From positions 1-21,173 of the forward strand of contig CAJUNT010000037.1 of NCBI GenBank assembly GCA_910587735.1: a stretch of DNA of 21,173 nt, written 5' to 3'. Positions 1 to 9,252 of the stretch are shown piece after piece. Each line of letters begins with the position of its first letter. The first letter of the stretch is position 1. This DNA is from an uncultured Clostridia bacterium (lineage in GTDB: Bacteria > Bacillota > Clostridia > Lachnospirales > Anaerotignaceae). A program made the position numbers and the translations under genes. The notes below the pieces were generated by a model. It searched no databases and was not told the origin of the DNA. It was given only the letters and a program-made list of their open reading frames with translations.

Positions 1-578
1 ATTTTGGTAATAATAGATTTGATATCATCAAATTTTTGAAAAGAGGGTTGTTTTAACATATGAGGAGCAATATGTTTTTCAAGCCAAATAATATGATACC
101 ATCTATGAAATTTATAACCACATTTATAAAATTTCCCCACAATCGTATAACCCATATGGATATGAAAATTTAAGCTGTTTGTATTGAGGTATTCATCATT
201 TTGTTCTGGGCAGGCAACACAAGCAGTTACATTTACAATATTTTGTAATAATAATATTTTTTCTAATGTTTCATAAAGTTTTTTTCCAATGCCCTTTTTT
301 TTGCTGTTCTGTTCTACATAAATAGAGACTTCTGTTGTCCAGCTTGCCGCAGGTCTTTCATTAAATACACTCGCATAAGCATAACCAACTATTTTATTAT
401 TTATTTCTGCTACAATATAGGGATATTTTTGTAGTGTATGAGCAATTCTGTTTGTAAATTCTTGCAAAGAGGGTACTTCATATTCAAATGTAATAGCAGT
501 ATTTTTTACATAGGGAGTATAAATATCAAGCAATGATTTTGCATCTTGTGGTGTTGCGATACGAGTAGTAATTTCCAT
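1..578 (-). CDS. GNAT N-acetyltransferase, phosphinothricin-acetyltransferase-like (3' end cut by window edge)
   Basis: The minus strand is open from ATG at 578 to the window edge, 192 codons without a stop. The start has a good site, GGAGGGG, about 8 nt upstream. The N-terminus reads MEITTRIATPQDA, followed by a 'LLDIYTPYVKNTAITFEYE' stretch and later 'EVSIYVEQNSKKKGIGKKLY'. That last stretch is the GNAT motif A that binds the acetyl-CoA pyrophosphate (Gx(I/V)GKKLY). Further on are 'NFHIHMGYTIVGKFYKCGYKF' and a 'W..I.W' ending, all typical of the PAT/bar group, which acetylates small amino compounds. Family members are about 165-190 residues, so nearly the whole protein is present and only the extreme C-terminus should be missing. 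It lies 38 nt downstream of the membrane-protein gene on the same strand and may be cotranscribed with it. The substrate cannot be read from sequence. Confidence 0.85.
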   Translation of the reverse strand, partial: MEITTRIATPQDAKSLLDIYTPYVKNTAITFEYEVPSLQEFTNRIAHTLQKYPYIVAEINNKIVGYAYASVFNERPAASWTTEVSIYVEQNSKKKGIGKKLYETLEKILLLQNIVNVTACVACPEQNDEYLNTNSLNFHIHMGYTIVGKFYKCGYKFHRWYHIIWLEKHIAPHMLKQPSFQKFDDIKSIITK

Positions 579-616
579 AATATTGTCCCCTCCAATATGA
601 AATAATTGTAATATAA

Positions 617-1144
617 TTATTTTAGAATATTTGCAGATTTTGATTTTTGATATAATATAACAGCACTGACAATATCAGCACAAAAAACAAATTGTAATAT
701 GCTGTATAAAAACAATTCTTTTGATGATAAAATTTTTTCTGTATAATTACATTTTACAGCGGATACTCCAATTATTCCAGTTAAAAAAATAGAGGCACAA
801 TCTAAAGTGATTAATAAAAAAGAAATTCCGAATGTAAATATTGTAAACAGACAAGCAAGTCCTATTATAAAAATAAATATATAAGCAGGTATTTGCAGTA
901 TTTTTATTATCATATTTATTTTTGCTGTTTCAAGTGCATTATTATTGTTTATAATATTTTTAATACAAATAAAAATAGCACTAATTAATGCTATTATCCA
1001 CAAAGTACCAATATAAAAAACGCCAATATAAATATTATTATGAAAAAGATATTTCATTAATGTTGTATGAAATAAGCTAGTGATTAATAATACAATAGAA
1101 TATGGAAAAAGTATAATAAAAATGGCTAGAAAAAGTTTTTTCAT
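617..1144 (-). CDS. Small multi-pass membrane protein of unknown function
   Basis: I do not recognise this family. The protein is about 175 residues and dominated by hydrophobic stretches. Likely membrane segments lie near residues 4-25, 38-62, 82-105, 107-130 and 145-165, separated by short Asn/Lys-rich loops (for example 'KNIINNNNALETAKIN'). The N-terminus has the positive-inside look of MKKLF. The frame can also start at GTG 1150, but the Shine-Dalgarno AAGGAAG at 1155-1161 sits 10 nt from the ATG at 1144 and only 4 nt from that GTG, so the ATG is preferred. The gene precedes the GNAT acetyltransferase gene on the same strand with a 38-nt gap, suggesting a two-gene operon transcribed away from rpoB. 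No signal peptidase site or enzymatic motif is visible. Confidence 0.7.
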   Translation of the reverse strand: MKKLFLAIFIILFPYSIVLLITSLFHTTLMKYLFHNNIYIGVFYIGTLWIIALISAIFICIKNIINNNNALETAKINMIIKILQIPAYIFIFIIGLACLFTIFTFGISFLLITLDCASIFLTGIIGVSAVKCNYTEKILSSKELFLYSILQFVFCADIVSAVILYQKSKSANILK

Positions 1145-1252
1145 AATCACAACACTTCCTTAAATGCAGTTATTGATAAAATCATTGTTATTTTGTTTTA
1201 AAAATATTAGTAAATTATTAAAATTATGAAAAATAGACATAAAAAAAAGACC

Positions 1253-1281
1253 TTGACAACAAGACCATGATATGGTAAAAT
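1253..1281 (+). promoter_or_regulatory. Sigma-A promoter for rpoB-rpoC
   Basis: TTGACA at 1253-1258, a 17-nt spacer and TAAAAT at 1276-1281, with TGG directly before the -10 (extended -10 type). Transcription should begin near 1288, leaving a leader of about 350 nt before rpoB. No better match lies closer to the gene. Confidence 0.8.
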
Positions 1282-1356
1282 ATTGGCTATATCAGCTAAG
1301 TTACACACTAATATATTTTCTTTTTAATAGTATAACACAGTAACAAATAAATTTCA

Positions 1357-1378
1357 ACAAATTTTTATGAAAATTTGT
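1357..1378. repeat. A+T-rich perfect hairpin in the rpoB leader
   Basis: ACAAATTTT (1357-1365) and AAAATTTGT (1370-1378) are perfect 9-bp arms around a TATG loop. No U-tract follows, so it is not a typical terminator. It could be a leader stem or a binding site. Confidence 0.5.
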
Positions 1379-1471
1379 ATCAAATAAATGTTATATTATA
1401 TTAGAACTTGTCGAAAAGAAAATATATAAGATTAAGTGTTGTGCAATTTTACGTAAGGGGGGTTTGTGAAT

Positions 1472-1537
1472 ATGCAGAAACACCCTAATTTTATAAAATT
1501 AGAATCTTCATGGAAAGACTTTTGTTATGACTGCTGA
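1472..1537 (+). CDS. Possible 21-aa leader peptide upstream of rpoB
   Basis: ATG at 1472 with AAGGGGGG at 1455-1462, 9 nt upstream, followed by 21 codons and TGA at 1535-1537. The peptide begins MQKHPNFIKLESS and ends WKDFCYDC. It spans the 1485-1502 hairpin, so a ribosome translating it would change which leader helix forms. Translation is unproven; the case rests on the ribosome binding site and the position. Confidence 0.3.
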   Translation: MQKHPNFIKLESSWKDFCYDC

Positions 1538-1593
1538 TGAAAGGTGGTACAAGCAAAGGTCTAGCTTTGTTTGATTCTAAATTTTTTGTGTAA
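1537..1593 (+). CDS. Possible second micro-ORF (18 aa), overlapping the first as TGATG
   Basis: The ATG at 1537-1539 shares its A with the TGA of the preceding micro-ORF, a classic coupled stop-start. It encodes MKGGTSKGLALFDSKFFV and stops at TAA 1591-1593, crossing the 1550-1573 hairpin. A third frame (ATG 1527 to TGA 1574, 15 codons) is also open here, so chance is a real possibility. Confidence 0.22.
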   Translation: MKGGTSKGLALFDSKFFV

Positions 1594-1642
1594 AAAAAAA
1601 TTGTTTCCACAGTGTAATGAATATTTTCGAGAGGTGACATAG

Positions 1643-4600
1643 ATGGAAAAGAACAGAATTCACGCACTCCCTTTGGGTGACAGTGTAAGAATGAGTTACT
1701 CAAGAATCAATGAAGTTCTTGAAATGCCAAACCTGATTGAAGTTCAAAAAGACAGCTATCAATGGTTTTTGAATGAGGGTTTAAAAGAGGTCTTTGAGGA
1801 TATTTCTCCCATTATGGATTTTAGCGGTAATCTGGAGTTAAAATTGACCGATTTTACTTTAGATTCTGAGCCTAAATATTCTATTGAAGAATGTAAAGAA
1901 AGAGATGCAACTTATGCAGCAGCTCTAAAAGTGAAAGCAAGACTGTATAACAAAGAATTAGATGAAATTAAAGAACAAGAAATTTTTATGGGAGATTTTC
2001 CGTTGATGACAGAAACGGGTACATTTATTATCAACGGTGCAGAGCGTGTTATTGTTAGCCAACTGGTGCGTTCTCCAGGTATTTATTATGCTTCTGATTT
2101 TGACAAAGTGGGAAAGAAATTGCTTTCTGCTACTGTTATACCAAACAGAGGTGCTTGGCTGGAATATGAAACAGACTCTAATGATGTTTTTTATGTTAGA
2201 GTAGATCGTACAAGAAAAGTACCTGTAACTGTTTTAATTAGAGCGTTAGGTATTGGCAGTGATGCAGAAATACTGGAATTATTTGGAGAAGAACCTAAAA
2301 TACTTGCTACAATAGAAAAAGATGTTTCAAAATCTTATGAAGAAGGCTTAGTGGAACTGTATAAAAAACTACGTCCAGGAGAACCTCCAACAGTGGAAAG
2401 TTCTGAAACACTTTTAAGAGGTATGTTTTTTGATGCAAAGCGTTATGATTTAGCAAAAGTAGGTCGTTATAAATTTAATAAAAAATTGGCACTTCGTAAT
2501 AGAGTAAAAGGCGCAATATTAGCAGAAAATGTGGTTGATACTATGACGGGCGAGGTAGTTGCAGAGGCAGGTATGAAATTAACATTAGAACTTTGCGATG
2601 AAATACAAAATACAGGTGTAGCGTATATTTATATTGAACAAGAAGAACAAGAAGATAGAAAAGTGAAAATATTAACCAATCAAGTGGTAGATATTGACCC
2701 TTATTTAGCTGAATTTGATTTAACAGGTGCAGAATTAGGTATTAAAGAAAAAGTATACTATCCTGTTTTGATGAAAATATTAGAAGGCTATGATACAGCA
2801 GAAGAAATTAAAGCAGTAATAAAAGAAAATATTCACGAACTGCTTCCAAAACATATTACATTAGAGGACATTATGGCATCTATTAACTATGTTATGCAGT
2901 TGGATTATGGTTATGGTAATGTAGACGATATTGACCATTTGGGTAATAGACGTATTCGTTCTGTTGGAGAATTACTTCAAAATCAATTTCGCATTGGTCT
3001 TTCTAGAATGGAAAGAGTGGTCAGAGAAAGAATGACAACACAAGATATTGCAGTCGTAACGCCACAAGCACTTATTAATGTGCGTCCTGTTACAGCAGCA
3101 ATAAAAGAGTTTTTTGGAAGTTCACAGTTATCACAGTTTATGGACCAGAATAATCCGCTTTCTGAATTGACACATAAACGTCGTTTATCTGCATTAGGTC
3201 CTGGTGGTTTATCAAGAGAAAGAGCGGGATTTGAAGTGCGTGACGTTCACCATTCTCATTATGGTAGAATGTGTCCTATTGAAACGCCTGAAGGTCCTAA
3301 CATTGGATTGATTAACTCTCTTGCAACATTTGCAAGAATAAATGAATATGGCTTTATTGAAGCACCTTATAGAAAAGTAGACCAAAGTGGAGATGAGCCT
3401 AGAGTTACAGATGAATTTGTATATGTTACAGCAGATGAAGAAGAAAATTATAATGTTGCACAAGCAAATGAACCTTTAGACGAACAAGGACATTTTATGA
3501 ATAGAAAAGTTTCTGGACGTCATAGAGAAGATATTATTGAGGTAGATAGAAAAGAAATTCATTTAATGGACGTTTCTCCTAAACAAATGGTTTCTGTAGC
3601 AACGGCATTGATACCATTCTTGGAAAATGATGATGCTAACAGAGCGCTTATGGGTTCTAATATGCAACGTCAGGCTGTACCTTTACTTGTAACAGATTCT
3701 CCTATTGTTGGTACAGGTATGGAATATAAAACAGCAAAAGATTCTGGCATTTGTGTAATTGCAAAAAATGCTGGTGTAGCTGAAAAAGTTTCTGCAAATG
3801 AAATGATTATTAAAACAGATGAAGGAAAACGTGACATATATCGTTTGATAAAGTATCAAAGAAGTAATCAAAGTACTTGCTTGAATCAAAGACCAATTAT
3901 TAACCAAGGCGACAGAGTAAAAAAAGGACAAATTATAGCAGATGGTGCATCTACATCAAATGGTGAATTAGCACTTGGTAAAAATCCTCTTATCGGCTTT
4001 ATGACATGGGAAGGTTATAACTACGAGGACGCTGTTTTATTGAGTGAAAAATTGGTGCAAGAAGATGTGTATACTTCTGTACATGTAAATGAATTTGAAT
4101 CTGAGGCAAGAGATACCAAATTAGGACCTGAGGAAATTACAAGAGATATTCCTAATGTGGGTGAGGACGCATTAAGAGATTTGGACGCAAGAGGTATTGT
4201 TCGTATTGGTGCAGAAGTTCGTCCTAACGATATATTAGTTGGAAAAGTAACACCAAAAGGTGAAACAGAATTAACAGCAGAAGAAAGATTATTAAGAGCA
4301 ATATTTGGTGAAAAAGCAAGAGAAGTCAGAGATACTTCATTGAGAGTACCTCATGGTGAAACAGGTATTATTGTAGATGTTAAAATATTTACAAGAGAAA
4401 ACGGCGATGATATTGGTCCTGGAGTCAATCAACTTGTTAGAGTATATATTGCACAAAAAAGAAAAATTTCCGTTGGTGATAAAATGGCAGGTAGACACGG
4501 AAATAAGGGTGTTGTTTCCAGAGTATTGCCTGTGGAAGATATGCCATTTTTACCAAATGGCAGACCTTTGGACATTGTATTAAATCCTTTGGGTATTCCT

Positions 4601-5560
4601 TCTCGTATGAATATTGGTCAGGTATTGGAAACACATTTAAGTCTTGCAGCAAAAGCATTAGGCTGGAAAGTTGCAACACCTGTATTTGATGGTGCAGATG
4701 AAGTCAGCATTATGGATACATTGGAAATGGCAAATGATTATGTTAATACAAGCTGGGAAGAATTTTCTGAAAAGTGGAAGGACTTATTGCAAGGCGATAT
4801 TTATGATGAACTTTATGAAAATAGAGAACACAGAGAAGAATGGAAAGGCGTTAAACTGAGTAGAGATGGTAAAGTTGAACTTCGTGATGGTAGAACAGGA
4901 GAACTGTTTGATAATAGAGTCACAATAGGTTTTATGCATTATTTGAAACTGCACCATTTAGTTGATGATAAAATTCATGCTCGTTCCACAGGTCCTTATT
5001 CTCTTGTTACACAGCAACCATTAGGTGGTAAAGCACAATTTGGCGGTCAAAGATTTGGAGAAATGGAAGTATGGGCGTTGGAAGCATATGGCGCAGCATA
5101 TACATTACAAGAAATTTTGACTGTAAAATCTGATGATATTGTAGGACGTGTAAAAACATATGAATCTATTGTAAAAGGTGAAAATATACCAGAGCCTGGT
5201 GTTCCAGAATCTTTCAAAGTACTTTTGAAAGAGTTGCAGTCACTTGCTTTAGATATTAGAGTGTTGAGAGAAGACCAAACAGAAGTGGAAATTAAAGAAT
5301 CTATTGATGATGTAGATGATTTAAATGTAAATATTGATGGATATGAAAGAGATGACGATGACAAAAGACATCCTTTTATGGAACATCAAAATATGCCTAT
5401 GTCTGAAGAAGAAAATTTAATTGATTTTCTTTTTGATGATGAAGAAGGTACAGAGTCGGAAAATGACGACGATGATTTATTAGATGATTATGCAGATGAT
5501 GATGTAGATGATTTAATTGATGATGACGATTTAGATGACATTGATTTGGACGAGGAATAA
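1643..5560 (+). CDS. rpoB: DNA-directed RNA polymerase subunit beta
   Basis: 1305 residues, close to the usual length for Firmicutes RpoB. The ATG at 1643 follows AGAGGTGA at 1630-1637. Signature segments occur in order: 'MGDFPLMTETGTFIINGAERVIVSQL', the rifampicin pocket 'FGSSQLSQFMDQNNPLSELTHKRRL' from about residue 491, 'CPIETPEGPNIGLI', 'GYNYEDAVLLSE', 'KISVGDKMAGRHGNKGVVS' and the C-terminal 'GGKAQFGGQRFGEMEVWALEAYGAA'. The positions matching E. coli D516, H526 and S531 are D501, H511 and S516, the susceptible residues. The last 42 residues are extraordinarily acidic, with about 27 Asp or Glu. RpoB pairs with RpoC to form the catalytic core of RNA polymerase; rpoC follows after 19 nt, so the two are cotranscribed. 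Confidence 0.99.
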   Translation: MEKNRIHALPLGDSVRMSYSRINEVLEMPNLIEVQKDSYQWFLNEGLKEVFEDISPIMDFSGNLELKLTDFTLDSEPKYSIEECKERDATYAAALKVKARLYNKELDEIKEQEIFMGDFPLMTETGTFIINGAERVIVSQLVRSPGIYYASDFDKVGKKLLSATVIPNRGAWLEYETDSNDVFYVRVDRTRKVPVTVLIRALGIGSDAEILELFGEEPKILATIEKDVSKSYEEGLVELYKKLRPGEPPTVESSETLLRGMFFDAKRYDLAKVGRYKFNKKLALRNRVKGAILAENVVDTMTGEVVAEAGMKLTLELCDEIQNTGVAYIYIEQEEQEDRKVKILTNQVVDIDPYLAEFDLTGAELGIKEKVYYPVLMKILEGYDTAEEIKAVIKENIHELLPKHITLEDIMASINYVMQLDYGYGNVDDIDHLGNRRIRSVGELLQNQFRIGLSRMERVVRERMTTQDIAVVTPQALINVRPVTAAIKEFFGSSQLSQFMDQNNPLSELTHKRRLSALGPGGLSRERAGFEVRDVHHSHYGRMCPIETPEGPNIGLINSLATFARINEYGFIEAPYRKVDQSGDEPRVTDEFVYVTADEEENYNVAQANEPLDEQGHFMNRKVSGRHREDIIEVDRKEIHLMDVSPKQMVSVATALIPFLENDDANRALMGSNMQRQAVPLLVTDSPIVGTGMEYKTAKDSGICVIAKNAGVAEKVSANEMIIKTDEGKRDIYRLIKYQRSNQSTCLNQRPIINQGDRVKKGQIIADGASTSNGELALGKNPLIGFMTWEGYNYEDAVLLSEKLVQEDVYTSVHVNEFESEARDTKLGPEEITRDIPNVGEDALRDLDARGIVRIGAEVRPNDILVGKVTPKGETELTAEERLLRAIFGEKAREVRDTSLRVPHGETGIIVDVKIFTRENGDDIGPGVNQLVRVYIAQKRKISVGDKMAGRHGNKGVVSRVLPVEDMPFLPNGRPLDIVLNPLGIPSRMNIGQVLETHLSLAAKALGWKVATPVFDGADEVSIMDTLEMANDYVNTSWEEFSEKWKDLLQGDIYDELYENREHREEWKGVKLSRDGKVELRDGRTGELFDNRVTIGFMHYLKLHHLVDDKIHARSTGPYSLVTQQPLGGKAQFGGQRFGEMEVWALEAYGAAYTLQEILTVKSDDIVGRVKTYESIVKGENIPEPGVPESFKVLLKELQSLALDIRVLREDQTEVEIKESIDDVDDLNVNIDGYERDDDDKRHPFMEHQNMPMSEEENLIDFLFDDEEGTESENDDDDLLDDYADDDVDDLIDDDDLDDIDLDEE

Positions 5561-5579
5561 GAAAGGGGCATGATAATCC

Positions 5580-8500
5580 ATGCAAAATGCGGAACAAGGT
5601 ATCGTTTTTGATTCTATCAAAATCGGCTTAGCATCTCCTGAAAAAATACACGAATGGTCAAGAGGGGAAGTCAAAAAACCAGAAACCATTAATTATAGAA
5701 CATTAAAGCCAGAAAGAGACGGACTTTTTTGTGAAAGAATATTTGGTCCAACAAAAGACTGGGAATGTCACTGCGGTAAATATAAAAGAATCAGATATAA
5801 AGGCGTTGTTTGTGACAGATGTGGCGTTGAAGTAACAAAAGCAAAAGTTAGAAGAGAAAGAATGGGACATATTGAGCTTGCAGCACCTGTATCTCATATA
5901 TGGTATTTTAAAGGAATCCCTTCTCGTATGGGTTTAATACTTTCTATGTCACCAAGGGCATTGGAAAAAGTATTATATTTTGCCTCTTATGTTGTTTTAG
6001 ACCCAGGCAATACAGAATTGCAGTATAAACAGCTTTTGACAGAAAAGGATTTTAGAGAAGCATATGATAAATATGGTAATGCATTTAAAGCAGCAATGGG
6101 TGCAGAAGCAATTAAGCAGTTGCTTATGGATATTGATTTAGAAAAAGATGCAGAAGAATTGAAAAAACAACTTGTAGATACTACAGGACAAAAAAGAATT
6201 AGAATTATAAAAAGATTGGAAGTATTAGAATCTTTTAGACTTTCTAATAATAAACCAGAGTGGATGATATTGGACGCAATTCCTGTCATTCCTCCTGAAA
6301 TTAGACCTATGGTGCAGTTAGATGGTGGTCGTTTTGCAACAAGTGATTTGAATGACCTTTACAGACGTGTTATTAATAGAAATAACCGTTTAAAAAGACT
6401 GCTTGATTTGGGTGCGCCAGATATTATTGTAAGAAATGAAAAAAGAATGTTGCAGGAAGCAGTAGACGCTTTAATTGATAATGGCAGAAGAGGAAGACCA
6501 GTTACTGGTCCCGGAAACAGACCTTTGAAGTCACTTTCTGATATGCTGAAGGGAAAACAAGGACGTTTCCGTCAAAATCTGCTTGGAAAACGTGTTGACT
6601 ATTCTGGACGTTCTGTTATTGTAGTAGGTCCTGAATTGAAAATATATCAGTGTGGTTTGCCTAAAGAAATGGCAATAGAATTATTTAAACCATTTGTTAT
6701 GAAAAAATTGGTAGAAGATGGTTTAGCACACAATATTAAATCTGCTAAAAGAATGGTAGAACGTTTGCAAACAGAGGTTTGGGACATACTTGAGGATGTG
6801 ATTAAAGAGCACCCTGTTATGCTGAATAGAGCGCCTACACTTCATAGACTTGGTATACAAGCATTTGAACCAGTATTAGTAGAAGGTAGAGCAATTAAAT
6901 TACATCCATTGGTATGTACAGCATATAATGCAGACTTTGATGGTGACCAAATGGCAGTTCATGTGCCATTGTCTGTGGAAGCACAAGCAGAATGTAGATT
7001 TTTATTGCTTTCTCCTAACAATTTATTAAAACCATCTGATGGTGGTCCTGTTACAGTACCATCACAGGATATGATACTAGGTATGTATTATTTAACTTTG
7101 GAAAAAGATGGAGAAAAAGGAGAAGGAAAAGCATTTAAAGATGAAAAGGAAGCAATACTTGCTTATGATAATCATGTCATTACATTGCACGCTAAAATTA
7201 GAGTAAGAAGAACATTGGAATTTGATGGTGTAAAAGAATCCAGAATGGTGGATACTACGGTAGGTCGCATTATATTTAATGAGGCAATTCCTCAAAATTT
7301 GGGCTATGTAGATAGAACAAATGAAGATGAAAAATTCCAGTATGAAATACATTCTTTAGTAAAAAAGAAAGATATTGGTAAAATTATAAACAGATGTATT
7401 AATCGTTGTGGTTCTACACAAACAGCTATTGTATTAGACCAGATTAAAGCATTAGGATATAAATTTTCAACAAGAGCAGCATTAACTGTTTCAGTATCTG
7501 ATATGGTAATACCAGAAAAGAAAAAGGACTTTTTACAAGAAGCAGAAATGCAAGTGGAAGAAATTACTAAAAAATTTAGACGTGGTTTGATGACAGATGA
7601 AGAAAGACATAACAAAGTAATTGAAGCATGGAATATTGCTAATGATAAAATTACAGACGCCTTGCTTGCCGGATTAGGAAAATATAATAATATATTTATG
7701 ATGGCGGATTCTGGTGCCCGTGGTTCTAACAGCCAGATTAAACAGCTTGCAGGTATGAGGGGGCTTATGGCAAACCCTTCTGGTGGTATTATAGAATTGC
7801 CTATTAAATCTAATTTCCGTGAAGGTCTTTCCGTTTTGGAGTATTTCATATCCGCACATGGTGCTAGAAAAGGATTGACAGATACTGCTTTAAGAACAGC
7901 AGACTCTGGATATTTGACAAGAAGATTGGTTGACGTTTCACAGGATATTATTATAAGAGAATGGCAATGTTGTGAAGACCAAGGAGAAGATACACCAGGA
8001 CTTTGGGTATCTGCATTTATGGACGGCAACGAAGTAATTGAAAGTTTGCAGGATAGAATTAGAGGACGTTGGTCTATATTGGATATTGTTCACCCTGAAA
8101 CAGGAGAGATATTAGTTCCAAAAGATACTATGGTAACGCCTGACCAAGCTGAAAAAGTAGAAAAAGCAGGTGTGAAAAAAGTTTTGATTAGAACTGTATT
8201 GACTTGTCGCTCTGAAATTGGTATTTGTTCAAAATGCTATGGTGCAAATATGGCAAGTGGTCGCTTTGTTAGAATAGGTGAATCTGTTGGTATTATTGCA
8301 GCACAGTCTATTGGTGAACCTGGCACACAGCTTACAATGAGAACATTCCATACAGGCGGTATTGCAGGAGATGATATTACACAAGGTCTTCCTCGTGTTG
8401 AAGAACTTTTTGAGGCAAGAAAGCCAAAAGGACTTGCTATTATTGCAGAATTTGGTGGTAAAGTTGCTATTAGCGATACCAAAAAGAAAAGAGAAGTTAT

Positions 8501-9152
8501 TATCACAGATATGGAAACGGGAGAAACAAAAGACTATTTGATACCTTATGGCTCTCGTATTAAAGTATATGATGGTGATGTAATAGAGGCAGGCGATGAG
8601 ATTACAGAAGGTAGTGTAAATCCTCATGATATATTAAAAATTAAAGGTATCAGAGGCGTACAAGACTATATGATACAAGAAGTACAAAGAGTATACCGTT
8701 TGCAAGGTGTTGAAATCAATGATAAACATATTGAGGTAATTGTAAGACAAATGCTCAAACGTGTTAAAATTGAAGAAAACGGAGATACAGAATTTTTGCC
8801 AGGTAGTCTTGTAGATTGGCTTGCATTTGAAAATACAAATGCTAAAATGATAGAAGAAGGAAAAGAACCAGCAAAAGGATATCGTGTATTGCTTGGTATT
8901 ACAAAGGCATCACTTGCAACAGATTCTTTCTTGTCTGCGGCATCATTCCAAGAAACAACAAGAGTATTGACAGAAGCAGCAATTAAAGGAAAAATTGACC
9001 CTCTAATTGGCTTAAAAGAAAATGTTATTATTGGTAAATTGATTCCAGCGGGTACAGGTATGCAAAGATATCGAAACATTGATATTGAAATAGAAAAAGA
9101 GGAAGAAGACGACGAAGACGATTACTATTATGATGAATATGATATGATGTAA
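5580..9152 (+). CDS. rpoC: DNA-directed RNA polymerase subunit beta'
   Basis: 1190 residues, a normal size for a Firmicutes beta'. The ATG at 5580 follows GAAAGGGG at 5561-5568, a slightly long spacing. The N-terminal zinc site is C63, C65, C78 and C81 ('CHCGKYKRIRYKGVVCDRC'). The catalytic NADFDGDQ lies at residues 450-457, with Mg-binding D452, D454 and D456. A second zinc cluster uses C876, C883 and C886 with an upstream Cys at 797 or 798. The bridge-helix and trigger-loop region shows 'GEPGTQLTMRTFHTGGIA'. The protein ends in a short acidic, tyrosine-rich tail (EEEDDEDDYYYDEYDMM), echoing the RpoB tail. A strong terminator begins 3 nt after the stop, closing the rpoBC unit. Confidence 0.99.
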   Translation: MQNAEQGIVFDSIKIGLASPEKIHEWSRGEVKKPETINYRTLKPERDGLFCERIFGPTKDWECHCGKYKRIRYKGVVCDRCGVEVTKAKVRRERMGHIELAAPVSHIWYFKGIPSRMGLILSMSPRALEKVLYFASYVVLDPGNTELQYKQLLTEKDFREAYDKYGNAFKAAMGAEAIKQLLMDIDLEKDAEELKKQLVDTTGQKRIRIIKRLEVLESFRLSNNKPEWMILDAIPVIPPEIRPMVQLDGGRFATSDLNDLYRRVINRNNRLKRLLDLGAPDIIVRNEKRMLQEAVDALIDNGRRGRPVTGPGNRPLKSLSDMLKGKQGRFRQNLLGKRVDYSGRSVIVVGPELKIYQCGLPKEMAIELFKPFVMKKLVEDGLAHNIKSAKRMVERLQTEVWDILEDVIKEHPVMLNRAPTLHRLGIQAFEPVLVEGRAIKLHPLVCTAYNADFDGDQMAVHVPLSVEAQAECRFLLLSPNNLLKPSDGGPVTVPSQDMILGMYYLTLEKDGEKGEGKAFKDEKEAILAYDNHVITLHAKIRVRRTLEFDGVKESRMVDTTVGRIIFNEAIPQNLGYVDRTNEDEKFQYEIHSLVKKKDIGKIINRCINRCGSTQTAIVLDQIKALGYKFSTRAALTVSVSDMVIPEKKKDFLQEAEMQVEEITKKFRRGLMTDEERHNKVIEAWNIANDKITDALLAGLGKYNNIFMMADSGARGSNSQIKQLAGMRGLMANPSGGIIELPIKSNFREGLSVLEYFISAHGARKGLTDTALRTADSGYLTRRLVDVSQDIIIREWQCCEDQGEDTPGLWVSAFMDGNEVIESLQDRIRGRWSILDIVHPETGEILVPKDTMVTPDQAEKVEKAGVKKVLIRTVLTCRSEIGICSKCYGANMASGRFVRIGESVGIIAAQSIGEPGTQLTMRTFHTGGIAGDDITQGLPRVEELFEARKPKGLAIIAEFGGKVAISDTKKKREVIITDMETGETKDYLIPYGSRIKVYDGDVIEAGDEITEGSVNPHDILKIKGIRGVQDYMIQEVQRVYRLQGVEINDKHIEVIVRQMLKRVKIEENGDTEFLPGSLVDWLAFENTNAKMIEEGKEPAKGYRVLLGITKASLATDSFLSAASFQETTRVLTEAAIKGKIDPLIGLKENVIIGKLIPAGTGMQRYRNIDIEIEKEEEDDEDDYYYDEYDMM

Positions 9153-9154
9153 TT

Positions 9155-9193
9155 AAAAAATCAGAGATACGATAAATGTATCTCTGATTTTTT
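9155..9193 (+). terminator. Strong intrinsic terminator after rpoC
   Basis: A perfect 16-bp stem: 9155-9170 pairs with 9178-9193 around a 7-nt loop. The core is TCAGAGATAC/GTATCTCTGA, with A6 before and T6 after. The A/T symmetry means it could also work on the opposite strand. Confidence 0.93.
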
Positions 9194-9215
9194 ACTAAAA
9201 ATTAAAATAAAGTTA

Positions 9216-9244
9216 TTGACTTTTATGATAGCTAATGATAAAAT
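9216..9244 (+). promoter_or_regulatory. Sigma-A promoter for the rpsL-rpsG-fusA operon
   Basis: TTGACT at 9216-9221, a 17-nt spacer and TAAAAT at 9239-9244, with TGA just before the -10 (extended -10). It lies 23 nt beyond the rpoC terminator. The upstream open-frame extension of rpsL begins inside this -35 box, which rules that extension out. Confidence 0.85.
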
Positions 9245-9252
9245 ATTGCAGT

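Larger units (their letters stand above)
1450..1629 (+). promoter_or_regulatory. Candidate attenuator-like leader of rpoB with alternative helices
   Basis: Three helices are visible. CTAATTTT (1485-1492) pairs perfectly with AAAATTAG (1495-1502). CAAGCAAAG (1550-1558) pairs with CTTTGTTTG (1565-1573), including one G-U. AAAATTAGAATC (1495-1506) can instead pair with GATTCTAAATTTT (1573-1585), with one bulge. The last excludes the first and is followed by a short T-run, so the segment could switch between two folds. It overlaps two micro-ORFs. rpoB leaders with regulation are known in other bacteria, but I cannot assign this one to a described RNA family, so the regulatory role is inference. 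Confidence 0.4.

Noticed and set aside
1541..1573. T-box riboswitch suggested by AGGTGGTAC before a hairpin
   Set aside because: The match to the T-box core is partial, there is no specifier stem, and rpoB is not a T-box target.
7304..8029. 241-codon minus-strand frame inside rpoC
   Set aside because: Antisense shadow of a highly conserved gene; serine/leucine-rich, no ribosome site, no family look.
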